Assembly (NCBI GenBank): GCA_040507225.1
Contig: JBEVVG010000001.1
Coordinates: 1,240,001-1,304,000 of the forward strand
Origin: Thiodiazotropha sp040507225
GTDB lineage: Bacteria; Pseudomonadota; Gammaproteobacteria; Chromatiales; Chromatiaceae
Reading direction: 5' to 3'
DNA: 64,000 nucleotides
A program made the translations under genes and the position numbers. Of this stretch, positions 15,881 through 25,125 are shown piece after piece. Position 1 is the stretch's first letter. Each line of letters opens with the position of its first letter. The notes under the pieces are model-generated. The model worked only from the letters and a program-made list of their open reading frames with translations. It did no database searches and was not told where the DNA came from.

Positions 15881-16768
15881 TCAACTTCTGGCGGTATCAC
15901 TGACCAATGTATCGTCGATCCGCTCGCCACCGCGCAGTGCCAACACTCCGGCAACCCCGATCAATACGGCGCCAAACACGAACTGCAGACTCAGTAATTC
16001 ACCCCAGAAGAGGTAGCCATAGGCGGCACCGAAGAGTACCGAGGCATAGGTGAACGGGCTGATCTGCGCCGCTGCAGCAATCGCATAGCCACGGGTCAGC
16101 ATGAGCTGTCCCAGGGTGCCGACCAGGCCCAGAGCCGCGAGCATGCCCCATTCTGCCGGGGAAGGTTGTTGCCAGGACCAGAACATGGGGACCACGGAGA
16201 TCATGGAACTGAGCAGTGCAAAATAGAACACCACCCGGACCGAAGGCTCACTCCGCCCGAGACGTCTCAGGGTGACCTTGGCCAATGACGCCAGTGCGCC
16301 GCCCAGCAACCCCACCAGGGCCACCTGGTTGAATTCCCCATCCGGGTTGAGTACCAGGATCACGCCCACGAAACCGATCCCGATCGCCAGCAGAATCAGC
16401 CGGTGCAGAGGCTCCCGCAACCAGTACCAGGCAATCAGCGGCATAAACAGCGGAGAGGTCATCTTCAGCAGCATGCCATCCGCGAGCCGCAGGTTGGCCA
16501 GGGCGTAAAAAAAGCAGTACATCGCGGAAACACCGGCCACCGACCTGAGCATGTGCAGGTGAAACACCCGGGTTCGCAGGCTTGTCACCCCGCTGCTCCA
16601 GACCAGCGGCATCAGCAGGGCCAGGCCGAACAGGTTGCGCATGAAAACGGCCATTTCGCTGGGCAGACTCTGGGTTACCTGTTTGACGATGGCGCCCATC
16701 GAGGCGAACATGAATTCTGAGGCCAGAATGAAAAAAGCGCCCAGCAGTACGTTTTGTCGATACAACAT
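15881..16768 (-). CDS. EamA/DMT-family inner-membrane transporter
   Basis: The product is 295 residues with ten predicted membrane helices in two EamA repeats (about 8-135 and 147-280). Typical features are an early EFMFASMGAIVKQ, RNLFGLALLMP and the second repeat's GQLMLTRGYAIAAAAQISPFTYASVLFGAAYGYLFWGE. DMT transporters export metabolites or drugs; the substrate cannot be told. The C-terminal tail is short and acidic. It lies 70 bp upstream of the dGTPase on the same strand and could be co-transcribed. Confidence 0.85.
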   Translation of the reverse strand: MLYRQNVLLGAFFILASEFMFASMGAIVKQVTQSLPSEMAVFMRNLFGLALLMPLVWSSGVTSLRTRVFHLHMLRSVAGVSAMYCFFYALANLRLADGMLLKMTSPLFMPLIAWYWLREPLHRLILLAIGIGFVGVILVLNPDGEFNQVALVGLLGGALASLAKVTLRRLGRSEPSVRVVFYFALLSSMISVVPMFWSWQQPSPAEWGMLAALGLVGTLGQLMLTRGYAIAAAAQISPFTYASVLFGAAYGYLFWGELLSLQFVFGAVLIGVAGVLALRGGERIDDTLVSDTARS

Positions 16769-16966
16769 AGCTCATCACCGGCCTGGCCGGATAAACCGAA
16801 ATTCGGGGTGGATACTGCCCATCGCGCGTCGCCAGAACGGTCTGCGATCCGACCCGACACCGGCATCCCTGTCCGCAGCGCACGACGCAGGGCCACCGGC
16901 GTGTGGAGGCAGCCCCGAATGGTATAGAATCCGGAGCAAAGGAACATTATAAGAGGAATTGTGCCC

Positions 16967-17623
16967 ATGTCCCCCTTTCAGCGTCTCTCCCTGACCTTGT
17001 TGTTTCTGTGGCTGAGCGGTTGCTCGAGTGTCTACTACGACACCATGGAGAAAGCCGGATACCACAAACGGGACATCCTTGTGGACCGGGTCGAAGCGAC
17101 CCGGGACGCACAAAACGAGGCCCAGGAACAGTTTAAATCGGCCCTGGATCAGTTCGCTTCAGTGGTCCAGTTGCAGCAAAGCGACCTGAAACAGGCCTAT
17201 GAGCGACTCAACGACGAGTTCGAATCCTGCGAAAGCGCCGCCGAGGAGGTCTCTGACCGCATCGCCAAGGTGGAGACTGTGGCGGAGGCCCTGTTCGAGG
17301 AGTGGCAGGAGGAACTCGAGCTGTATGAAAATCAGAAACTCAAGGCCAGTAGCAGGAAAAAACTGCAGCAGACCCGCAAGCGCTACCAGGAAATGCTCAA
17401 GTCGATGCACCGCTCCGAGGCCTCCATGCAACCGGTGCTGAATAATTTCAGAGATAACGTACTGTTTCTCAAACACAATCTGAATGCCCAGGCAATCGGT
17501 GCCCTGCGCGGTGAATTCGCCAGCCTGAAAGCTGACATTGCGACCCTGGTCGAAAGGATGAATCAGTCGATCCGTCAATCCGATGCGTTTATCCGGGACA
17601 TGCAGGCGGAATCCCAGGGATAG
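16967..17623 (+). CDS. DUF2959-type coiled-coil lipoprotein
   Basis: The product is about 218 residues. A short hydrophobic signal ends in the lipobox LSGC (Cys about 19), so it should be lipid-anchored. The mature part starts SSVYYDTMEKAGYHKRDILVDRVEATRDAQ, typical of DUF2959, and is almost entirely alpha-helical and charged, with long coiled coils. The function is unknown. AGAGG upstream could serve either the GTG at 16961 or the ATG at 16967. Confidence 0.85.
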   Translation: MSPFQRLSLTLLFLWLSGCSSVYYDTMEKAGYHKRDILVDRVEATRDAQNEAQEQFKSALDQFASVVQLQQSDLKQAYERLNDEFESCESAAEEVSDRIAKVETVAEALFEEWQEELELYENQKLKASSRKKLQQTRKRYQEMLKSMHRSEASMQPVLNNFRDNVLFLKHNLNAQAIGALRGEFASLKADIATLVERMNQSIRQSDAFIRDMQAESQG

Positions 17624-17664
17624 CCCGTCCGACAGGAGTGATCATCCGCTACAGAAACCCTGCC

Positions 17665-17922
17665 AGGACCGGTTATCACTCGTCCGATGAGCGATACCGG
17701 GTCAGAAACAATGCCAATCAAAGGCCAGAGGAGCGCCGTTTGGTCATGCCTGATAAGCGACGAGCAACGCTGAGTGGCGTATTTTCCGGCGCCCCCCTTG
17801 GACATTGCACAGCGGGGGCCGGGGCTGTCATTCCCAGATGCCGCCGGGCGACACCACGCGCATCCTGTCTGGTTAGACGCAACAGGTCCCCGCAGCACCG
17901 ATCGGATGCGTGTTAACGGGGC
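17665..17922. mobile_element. Decayed MITE-like element, family A
   Basis: The sequence aligns over its whole length with 9411-9705 despite many changes. The left end ACCGGTTATCACTCGTCCGAT matches GCCTGTTAACACTAATCCGAT. The middle CGAGCAACGCTGAGTGGCG is identical. The right end CGATCGGATGCGTGTTAACGGGGCT matches the terminal repeat at 9680-9704. It fills the gap between the lipoprotein gene and the phosphate permease and ends about 8 bases before the permease ATG. Confidence 0.65.
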
Positions 17923-17930
17923 TGACCGAG

Positions 17931-19448
17931 ATGCCGTTGAAAATTACCGGAATTCTGACGCTGCTGTTCATGATCGGCATTGGCGCCGTATCGCAATCCT
18001 TTGCACAGGGTTTCCAGCAGCCCGCGGTGCTTGTGGTGGCCGCCCTGCTGGCGGGCTATATCGCTCTGAACATTGGCGCCAACGACGCCGGAAACAATAT
18101 CGGTCCTCTGGTCGGTTCGGCGGTGATCAGCCTGACCGGCGCCATGCTGCTGGCGGCGGTCTTCGAAATGGCGGGTGCCCTGCTGGCGGGTGACGAGGTG
18201 ATCAGCACCATTCAACAGGGCATAGTGGATCCCGAGCGAATCGGCGACAGTTCGGTGGTCGTCAAGGTGATGCTCAGCGCCATGCTGGCCAGCGCCCTGT
18301 GGCTGCATTTCGCCACGCTGAGCCGGATGCCGGTCTCCACCACGCACACCATCGTCGGCGGGGTTCTGGGAGCCAGTATCACGGTCGGGGGAACCCTGGC
18401 CATCGATTGGACCTTGCTGGGCACAATCACGGTCAGCTGGCTGGCCTCTCCCCTGCTCGGCAGCCTCATCGCCGCCCTGCTGCTGTACCTGATCAAGCGC
18501 ACCATTACCTACCAGGCCGATATGTCGAGGGCCGCGGAAAAGATCGTCCCCCTGCTGGTGGGTTTGATGGCCTGGAGTTTTACCAGCTATCTGCTGGTCA
18601 AGGGACTCAAGGCCAGTTGGCGGGTCGACCTGCTCACGGCCCTGCTTTGCGGTCTGAGTGTGGGCGCCGGGGTGTACCTGATCATCAAACCCACGATCAA
18701 GCAACGGACCGCGTTGTTGCCGAACACCAAGTCAGCGGTCAACCGGCATTTCAACCTGCCCCTGCTGCTGGCGGCCAGCCTGTTGAGCTTCGCCCACGGA
18801 TCCAATGACGTAGCGAATGCGATTGGCCCGTTGATTGCCGTGAAAGAGGCCCTCATGCAGATGCCTGAATTGACGCCGCCCGGGAGCGCCGTCTGGCTGC
18901 TGCTGATCGGGGCGTTCGGCATCCCTTTGGGATTGCTGCTGTTCGGCAGGCGAATGATCACCACCCTGGCCAGTGAGATCACCGAGCTCGACCAGGTGCG
19001 TGCCTTCTGCATCGTCACCTCCGTGACCATCACGGTGCTGGTCGCCAGTCAGTTGGGGATACCGGTGAGCAGTACCCATACTGCGGTCGGCGCGATATTC
19101 GGCATCGGTTTTCTGCGTGAGATCCTGAAGACCCGATACGCGGTGAGCCTGGAAATGATCCGGCGCCACAAGAAGGGAGAGAACGAAGCGGAGATCGAGG
19201 CCTTCATTTCACGTTATGACGCCTCGTCACTGCGCGAGAAGGGACTGCTGTTGAAAACAATCAGCCAGTCGGACACCGCACCGGCGATCAGCAAGAAAGA
19301 TCGTAGAGACCTGGAGAAACTCTACCACCGCGAACTGGTGACGCGTACCGCATTCCGGCGCATCATCGCGGCCTGGATCATCACCCTGCCGGCAACCGGA
19401 TTGGTGGCCGCCCTGATCTACCTGCTCATGTTTGCCCTGTGGGGATAG
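17931..19448 (+). CDS. PiT-family inorganic phosphate permease
   Basis: The product is about 505 residues with around ten membrane helices. Both PiT signature repeats are present: GANDAGNNIGPL with PVSTTHTIVGGVLGA in the first half, and HGSNDVANAIGPL with IPVSSTHTAVGAIFGIGF in the second. A long cytoplasmic loop (about residues 400-460, QSDTAPAISKKDRRDLEKLYHREL) precedes the last helix. It should import phosphate with H+ or Na+. No DUF47 (PhoU-like) partner is adjacent. An in-frame GTG at 17910 lies inside the repeat element, so I prefer the ATG at 17931. Confidence 0.9.
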   Translation: MPLKITGILTLLFMIGIGAVSQSFAQGFQQPAVLVVAALLAGYIALNIGANDAGNNIGPLVGSAVISLTGAMLLAAVFEMAGALLAGDEVISTIQQGIVDPERIGDSSVVVKVMLSAMLASALWLHFATLSRMPVSTTHTIVGGVLGASITVGGTLAIDWTLLGTITVSWLASPLLGSLIAALLLYLIKRTITYQADMSRAAEKIVPLLVGLMAWSFTSYLLVKGLKASWRVDLLTALLCGLSVGAGVYLIIKPTIKQRTALLPNTKSAVNRHFNLPLLLAASLLSFAHGSNDVANAIGPLIAVKEALMQMPELTPPGSAVWLLLIGAFGIPLGLLLFGRRMITTLASEITELDQVRAFCIVTSVTITVLVASQLGIPVSSTHTAVGAIFGIGFLREILKTRYAVSLEMIRRHKKGENEAEIEAFISRYDASSLREKGLLLKTISQSDTAPAISKKDRRDLEKLYHRELVTRTAFRRIIAAWIITLPATGLVAALIYLLMFALWG

Positions 19449-19515
19449 CCCGGCGACGCCTGTGCTCTTGCCGACGGGTAAGCTAAGCCCGCTTTGTCCT
19501 GGCGCTGCTTCGTTG

Positions 19516-20055
19516 TCAGCCCTGATTGACCTCTACCCCTGCGCTGGCCTCAGCAGCCGGTTGCAGGTCATCCGGAGGCGGCATGCGCTTGATGATGCCA
19601 TCCGGCACCTCGCCCCGGCCGGCCTGATAGATCGATCCGGATTCCAGCACGAAACAGATCATCACCGTGATCAGGGTGGGAACCACCGCCACCCGGGATA
19701 TCGCCACCATCATGATGTGCCCCTTGGAACTGCCCGTCGTCGCCATGTATGCCATCCCCAGGATCACCGCGCTGATGGTATAGCCCACCATCAGGATCCG
19801 GGTGCGGTTTGCCGAAAGGCGCCAGTGGGCGGCGACAAACCAGACCTCATGGGCCCGGGTCCGGGCTGCGGTCAGCCAGATATAGGCGATGACACACAGG
19901 GACAGGGCCAGGGGGATCAGGAATCCCAGCAGCCCCACATCCAGCACGATGGATGCCGGCGCTGCTATCAGGTGGAACCCCACCAGATTCAGCATGGAGA
20001 GTTCGTGGGGAGATTTGGCGCGTTTGCGCAGGGCTTCGTCGACTTCGAATAGCAT
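19516..20055 (-). CDS. Four-helix membrane protein of unknown function
   Basis: The product is about 179 residues from MLFEVDEALRKRAKSPHELSM, with GAGG 8 bases before this ATG; a longer frame from 20091 is less likely. Four hydrophobic helices lie at about 22-45, 48-65, 85-108 and 115-135, with a basic loop TAARTRAHEVWFVAAHWRLSANRTRI. The C-terminal 45 residues are polar and Pro-rich. I do not recognise the family. It is convergent with the phosphate permease. Confidence 0.65.
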   Translation of the reverse strand: MLFEVDEALRKRAKSPHELSMLNLVGFHLIAAPASIVLDVGLLGFLIPLALSLCVIAYIWLTAARTRAHEVWFVAAHWRLSANRTRILMVGYTISAVILGMAYMATTGSSKGHIMMVAISRVAVVPTLITVMICFVLESGSIYQAGRGEVPDGIIKRMPPPDDLQPAAEASAGVEVNQG

Positions 20056-20143
20056 GGGCAGGGGCCTCGGTAGGAAACAGGGCAAATCCATTCATCAATA
20101 TGGCATAAAATTCCCTGGTTTTTCGTTGATATTCCGCAAAAGG

Positions 20144-20171
20144 TTGACCTGAGCGGGAAAAACCTTAAACT
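20144..20171 (+). promoter_or_regulatory. Putative sigma-70 promoter of tRNA-Asp
   Basis: TTGACC at 20144-20149 and TAAACT at 20166-20171 are 16 bases apart. They are followed by a GC-rich stretch (AGCGCGCTC) of the kind that gives stringent control to stable-RNA promoters. The tRNA starts 18 bases after the -10. Confidence 0.6.
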
Positions 20172-20188
20172 AGCGCGCTCTTGGCTTC

Positions 20189-20265
20189 GGAGCGGTAGTT
20201 CAGTTGGTTAGAATACCGGCCTGTCACGCCGGGGGTCGCGGGTTCGAGTCCCGTCCGCTCCGCCA
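20189..20265 (+). tRNA. tRNA-Asp (GUC)
   Basis: This is a 77-nt cloverleaf. The acceptor stem GGAGCGG pairs with CCGCTCC. The anticodon stem CCGGC/GCCGG encloses loop CTGTCAC with anticodon GTC (20223-20225). The T arm contains GGTTCGAGTCC. The 3' CCA is encoded. The discriminator is G, as in tRNA-Asp. Confidence 0.97.
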
Positions 20266-20603
20266 TCTTCAAGCCTGGGCCGGAACTGTCCCGTCGGGTC
20301 GAAACGTCCCATCTTACGGCCGTTATCACACGCTTCTTCCTTCCCGAGCATCCGGGTAACCGTTTATTGTGCCGCGTTTGCGAAAACGCCAGGAATGATC
20401 GGATTCCTCTGCCAGATCAACTCTCAAGCGATGCGAAACAGCGCCAAAGACCGGCGATTCGATACCCATAATGAAATGGAATTTGAATCACCACACAGTA
20501 TTTGCACGGATATCACTCTAACCTTCCGTTCCATACAACACGGAATCTTGCTCAATGATTCCCAGTGTGCCACGGCGGCACTTGACCTTTTGAGCAGAGC
20601 GCA
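20266..20603. other. Noncoding gap between tRNA-Asp and the DUF1800 gene
   Basis: This stretch of 338 bases has no convincing reading frame. It holds the 3' flank of the tRNA and the leader of the secreted DUF1800 gene. I see no integrase or attachment-site duplication next to the tRNA. Confidence 0.4.
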
Positions 20604-23444
20604 ATGGAACTGATCAGAAAAACCCTGTCCCACATTGGCATGCTACTCCTCATGAGCCAACTCCTCAGTGGCTGTATCGAGGATGAAAACACAGCGCCTG
20701 AAGCCAACGATGACCAATCGGTCACCACCCAGGGCGGAGGCGTGGCCATTCCGGTGCTGAGCAACGACCAGGATACGGACGACGATCCGCTGACCGTCAC
20801 CCATCTCACTTCACCCTCGCATGGACGGGTCACCCTTCAGACGGACGGAAAGGTCTTCTACCAGCATGACGGTTCGAATGCCGCTGAAGACCATTTCACC
20901 TATACCGCGAACGACGGCGCCGAAGACTCCGCGATTGCCACAGTGAGCGTGACCATCCAAGGCATTGAAGAAGACCCTTCGACGGGAGACACCACGGATC
21001 CCGGTCTCAACCATCAACCGATGGCCAGCGCGGACACCCTCCAGGTCGAGCGCGGCGGGAGCATCAGTTTCGACCTGACCGTCAACGACACGGACCGTGA
21101 CCAGGACTCTCTACAGATCAGTTCGTTCAGCCAACCGGCGCATGGGTCGGTGCAAAAACAGGCCGATGGCGTCAGCATCATCTATCAGCACGATGGATCG
21201 GACACCGTCCAGGACAGCTTCAGTTACCGCGTCACAGACGGCCAGCTCAGTTCGGCGCCCGCCCTGGTCAGTGTGCGAATCTCCGCCCTCAACCACCCGC
21301 CCGTGTTCATCCAATCCGGACAGGATACCCAGGCCCCCGTCGACCAGCTCTTCAGTGTCACGGTCGAAGCCAGCGATCCGGACGGAGATACCCTGGACTA
21401 CCAGGTCACCGGTCTCCCCTACTGGCTGATCTACACGGAGGCGACTCACACCCTGTCCGGTTCCCCTTCCTGGGAGGAATTGGGTGATTCCCATGAGATC
21501 ATCATCCGCGTCAGCGACGCTCAGCACAGCATCGAAAACCGCTTTACCCTCAGGGTCACCGAAGCGGATCAGATCACGGATGGCATGGCGCACCGGTTGC
21601 TGCTGCAGAGCAGCTTCGGCCCCACCCTGAACGAGATGGCGCGGGTCAAGAGCCTGGGCATTGCCGGTTGGATCGATCAGCAGTTAAGCCTCGGCTCCGC
21701 GGACAGTTCGCCGTCGGATGGCTGGAAGACCCATCTGGAGCGGACCAAGGAGATCGCCCTTGCAGCGGAACCGGGGACCGACTGGCTTGGCAGCAGCATC
21801 TTCAACCAGGCCACCTCGGATCGGGATGCACTGGACTACCAGATGGCGGCCTGGTGGGACAATGCCCTGGGGGCCAGCGCCCCCCAGCGCACTCAGATCG
21901 GTTCCGATCCGCTGCGCCAACGCATTGCCTTTGCTCTGAGCCAGCTGCTGGTGGTTTCCCACAGCACCCCCACCCTGCTCTACCGCGGTGAAGCCCTGGC
22001 GACCTACTACGACTTGCTGGTCCGGCACGCCTTTGGCAACTATCGCCAGCTGTTGAAAGCGGTCGCCACCAGTCCCGCCATGGGGGTGTACCTCTCCCAC
22101 CAGGGGAATCGCAAGGCCAATCCTGACAGTGGATCCCGGCCGGATGAGAATTTCGCCCGGGAGATCATTCAACTGTTCACCCTGGGACTCTACGAACTGA
22201 ACCAGGACGGCTCGCCGAACCGGGACGGCAACAGCCTCACCTTTCCGGACGCGGGAAGCAGCGTGGTGGCGACCTACACCCAGCAGGACATCGAGGAACT
22301 CGCCAAAGTCATGACCGGCTGGGATCTGGCCAGCAACAGCCGTTTCGGCCGGCTCGGCAACCGTAGCGGGGACTACACCCGCCCGATGGTGTTCGTCGCC
22401 GCGGAGCACGAGGATGAAGCCGCCGAAGGGGGTGATGGCCAGATCACCCTGCTGGGGCATACCCTTGCGCTCAATGCGGGCAGCGATCAGAGCGGCCTCG
22501 ACGCCGCACTGGACGTATTGTTCAGCCACCCCAACCTGGCGCCTTATGTGAGCAAACATCTGATCCAGCGCCTCATCACCTCCAATCCCTCATCCGACTA
22601 TGTGGCGCGGATCAGTGCGGTTTTCAATGACAACGGCCAGGGGGTCAAGGGTGATTTGAAAGCGGTGGTGCGGGCGATCCTGCTGGATCCGGAAGCCCGG
22701 GACGAGGGGCATTACACCAATCCCACCTACGGTAAATACAAAGAACCGTTGCTGGCCTTGACCCAGCTGTTGCGCGCCGCGCATGTCGCACCACTCAACG
22801 GCTGGCAGAGCAAGGAGGGGCGCAGCATGCAGCATGTCTACTGGTTCAGAAACCCGGAAACCGTTATCGAACAGGGTGCATTGCGTTCCCCCACGGTATT
22901 CAACTTCTACAGTCCTAACCATGTCCCCAGCGACAGCTATTTCAAATCTCACGCCATGGTTGCGCCGGAGATGCAGATCCAGACGGAACAGATGCTGATC
23001 AACTACAACAACCTGGTCTACACACTGCTCGATAGCCTGGAGAAGAATCGGATCACCCGCACCAACGGCAAGACACTCAGTGCATTCGCCGCATCCAAAG
23101 GGCACTACTCAACCAACCTGCTGACCAGTTTCGACACCGAACTGGTGCTCATGGAACAGGCCATGGAGCAGGATCAGAACGGCGATTTCGAATCCTTCGA
23201 CGACACCACAATCGACGCCTCAGGGATGACCCCCAGAGATCGCGGCATCAGCGCCCTGATCGGTCATCTTGACCGGTTACTGCTGGGCGGCAACATGAGT
23301 CCGGACTACCGGGCCGCCCTGCAACACTATCTGGAGTCGAGCAATGACACCAACACCCGGAACCACTTTGAACAGGCACGGAGAATGATCCGCGATGCCT
23401 ATGTGCTCATCGCCACATCCAGCGCCTATATGATTCAAAAGTAA
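20604..23444 (+). CDS. Secreted lipoprotein with Ig-like repeats and a DUF1800 domain
   Basis: The product is 946 residues. The signal peptide ends in LLSGC (Cys24), so it is a lipoprotein. Two cadherin-like tandem modules (about 33-115 and 128-215) carry the VLSNDQDTDDDPLTV / TVNDTDRDQDSLQI calcium-type signature and the YQHDGS...D.F.Y....DG ending. A third module (about 218-318, NHPPVF ... LPYWL ... LSGSP) is He_PIG-like. DUF1800 fills the rest (about 325-945), with HRLLLQSSFGPT, NFAREIIQLFTLGLYELN and a late FNFYSPNH. DUF1800 proteins occur beside DUF1501 proteins, as here (21-bp gap), and are thought to act at the cell surface; the reaction is unknown. Confidence 0.9.
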   Translation: MELIRKTLSHIGMLLLMSQLLSGCIEDENTAPEANDDQSVTTQGGGVAIPVLSNDQDTDDDPLTVTHLTSPSHGRVTLQTDGKVFYQHDGSNAAEDHFTYTANDGAEDSAIATVSVTIQGIEEDPSTGDTTDPGLNHQPMASADTLQVERGGSISFDLTVNDTDRDQDSLQISSFSQPAHGSVQKQADGVSIIYQHDGSDTVQDSFSYRVTDGQLSSAPALVSVRISALNHPPVFIQSGQDTQAPVDQLFSVTVEASDPDGDTLDYQVTGLPYWLIYTEATHTLSGSPSWEELGDSHEIIIRVSDAQHSIENRFTLRVTEADQITDGMAHRLLLQSSFGPTLNEMARVKSLGIAGWIDQQLSLGSADSSPSDGWKTHLERTKEIALAAEPGTDWLGSSIFNQATSDRDALDYQMAAWWDNALGASAPQRTQIGSDPLRQRIAFALSQLLVVSHSTPTLLYRGEALATYYDLLVRHAFGNYRQLLKAVATSPAMGVYLSHQGNRKANPDSGSRPDENFAREIIQLFTLGLYELNQDGSPNRDGNSLTFPDAGSSVVATYTQQDIEELAKVMTGWDLASNSRFGRLGNRSGDYTRPMVFVAAEHEDEAAEGGDGQITLLGHTLALNAGSDQSGLDAALDVLFSHPNLAPYVSKHLIQRLITSNPSSDYVARISAVFNDNGQGVKGDLKAVVRAILLDPEARDEGHYTNPTYGKYKEPLLALTQLLRAAHVAPLNGWQSKEGRSMQHVYWFRNPETVIEQGALRSPTVFNFYSPNHVPSDSYFKSHAMVAPEMQIQTEQMLINYNNLVYTLLDSLEKNRITRTNGKTLSAFAASKGHYSTNLLTSFDTELVLMEQAMEQDQNGDFESFDDTTIDASGMTPRDRGISALIGHLDRLLLGGNMSPDYRAALQHYLESSNDTNTRNHFEQARRMIRDAYVLIATSSAYMIQK

Positions 23445-23465
23445 CCCGCAAGGAACCGCATCGCC

Positions 23466-25097
23466 ATGACCCTGCAACGTCGGAATTTTCTCAAAGCCAT
23501 GGCCGGATACGCCGGACTGGGCACCCTGGCACCCCTGACACTGCCCATCACAGCGCGGGCTGCGGCACCCAATTTCAGCGATTATCGGGCTCTGGTGTGC
23601 ATCTATCTGCACGGGGGTAACGATGTTCACAACATGTTCGTACCCCTGGGCAACGATGCGCAGAGAGGTTATTCGCCCTATGCGGAGATTCGCGCCGGAC
23701 TGGCGGTCGAAGACCGGGATCTGAGTCTCGATCAGATCACCAGCGGAGGCGGCAATCTGAACCAGGGGCAACTGGGACCGGGGGCGGCCAATCCCTACAA
23801 CCAAAACCTGAATCAGGCCACGGCCTATCTCAGTGGTCACTATCCTCTGACAGGCAAAGGTGTCAATCTCGGGGTCAACGGGGTCATGCCGGAACTGGCC
23901 CAGCTGTTCATGGACGACCGGCTGCTGATTCTTGGCGGCACCGGTACTCTGGTACGTCCCGTAACCCGGGAACAGATTCGCAACCGTCAGGCGGAGTTGC
24001 CCCTGTTCCTGTTCGCGCACAATCATCAACAGCGTGAACTGCAAACCGGTCAGGCCAACAATCTGGATGATATCGGCTGGGCGGGCAAGATCGCCGATCA
24101 GTGGAACGGCATCAATCAGGGCCATCCCCTGGGACTGAACATCTCTTACGCGGGCAATGACCGGCTGATGATGGGCCAGCAGACCTCACCCCTGGTACTC
24201 AAGTCCGGCGCCCTGCCCGAGGTCTACCACCTGCGCCCGGGGGGTTCCGGCAACGAGGACCGTCGCGCCCTGTTTCTGGCACTGGCCGGACAGCCCTCAA
24301 CCACCGACCGGCTCAGCTTTGATGCGCAGAACACCGCCACCACCGCGGACCCGTTGCGGGATTTCTACAACCGCAGCCTGAACCGGTCGCTCACCACCTT
24401 CGAACAACTCAACCAAAGCTGGAACGCCGTCAACCTCAGCTACGCCACCCGGGGTCCCTACGGGGAAGCCCTGTTCGACATCCCGGACGCGCAAACGCTG
24501 GGGTTCGCCTCATCGATGGGCGGCGGTTTGATTCGCCAGCTGGAAGCAGTGGCGAAGATGGTGCATCTGGGTGCCAATGGTGATCTGGGTCCCGGTTACA
24601 ACCGGCAGATCTTCTATGTGCAGCTCGGCGGCTTCGATACCCATGCCACCCAATCCTCATCACACCCCCTGCTGCTGCGCGAGCTGAGTCTGGGTCTGTG
24701 GAAATTTCACAAGGCCATGGAGGAACTGGGGCATGCGGATCAGGTCACCAGTTTCACCATGTCGGACTTCGGGCGCACCCTGAGTTATAACGGCGATGGC
24801 ACGGATCACGGGTGGGGATCCCATCAGATCGTGATGGGTGGCTACGGCACGGGTGCCGCGGGGACCTTCGAGGGCGGGCGCCTGATAGGCAGCCTGCCTG
24901 ACCTGACCCTTTCGGGTGAGGACGATTACAGTGACAAGGGACGCATGATTCCGAAACTCGCACAGGATCAGGTGAATGCGGCCCTGGTCGAATGGCTGGG
25001 TGCCGACCCGGGTCTGATTCAAAGCCTGTTTCCGAATCTGGCGAATTTTCAAACCAGCAGCGACCCGAGATCCGCCTATACCCGGCTGTTCGTCTGA
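23466..25097 (+). CDS. DUF1501 protein with Tat signal
   Basis: The product is 543 residues. The N-terminus QRRNFLKAMAG plus a hydrophobic stretch is a twin-arginine signal, so the protein is exported folded. The body is DUF1501, an alkaline-phosphatase/sulfatase-like fold: LVCIYLHGGNDVHNMFVP near the start, VQLGGFDTHATQ and TMSDFGRTLSYNGDGTDHGWGSHQIVMGG near the end. The Asp, His and Asn pattern looks suitable for metal binding. It is translationally close to the DUF1800 lipoprotein, with which it probably works. The substrate is unknown. Confidence 0.9.
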   Translation: MTLQRRNFLKAMAGYAGLGTLAPLTLPITARAAAPNFSDYRALVCIYLHGGNDVHNMFVPLGNDAQRGYSPYAEIRAGLAVEDRDLSLDQITSGGGNLNQGQLGPGAANPYNQNLNQATAYLSGHYPLTGKGVNLGVNGVMPELAQLFMDDRLLILGGTGTLVRPVTREQIRNRQAELPLFLFAHNHQQRELQTGQANNLDDIGWAGKIADQWNGINQGHPLGLNISYAGNDRLMMGQQTSPLVLKSGALPEVYHLRPGGSGNEDRRALFLALAGQPSTTDRLSFDAQNTATTADPLRDFYNRSLNRSLTTFEQLNQSWNAVNLSYATRGPYGEALFDIPDAQTLGFASSMGGGLIRQLEAVAKMVHLGANGDLGPGYNRQIFYVQLGGFDTHATQSSSHPLLLRELSLGLWKFHKAMEELGHADQVTSFTMSDFGRTLSYNGDGTDHGWGSHQIVMGGYGTGAAGTFEGGRLIGSLPDLTLSGEDDYSDKGRMIPKLAQDQVNAALVEWLGADPGLIQSLFPNLANFQTSSDPRSAYTRLFV

Positions 25098-25125
25098 TCT
25101 GCGGGGTCGGCGCTCGACAGCGCAG

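Noticed and set aside
20189..20603. tRNA-Asp as an integration site of a genomic island
   Set aside because: No integrase gene or duplicated tRNA 3' end is seen in the window, and the downstream genes have normal composition.
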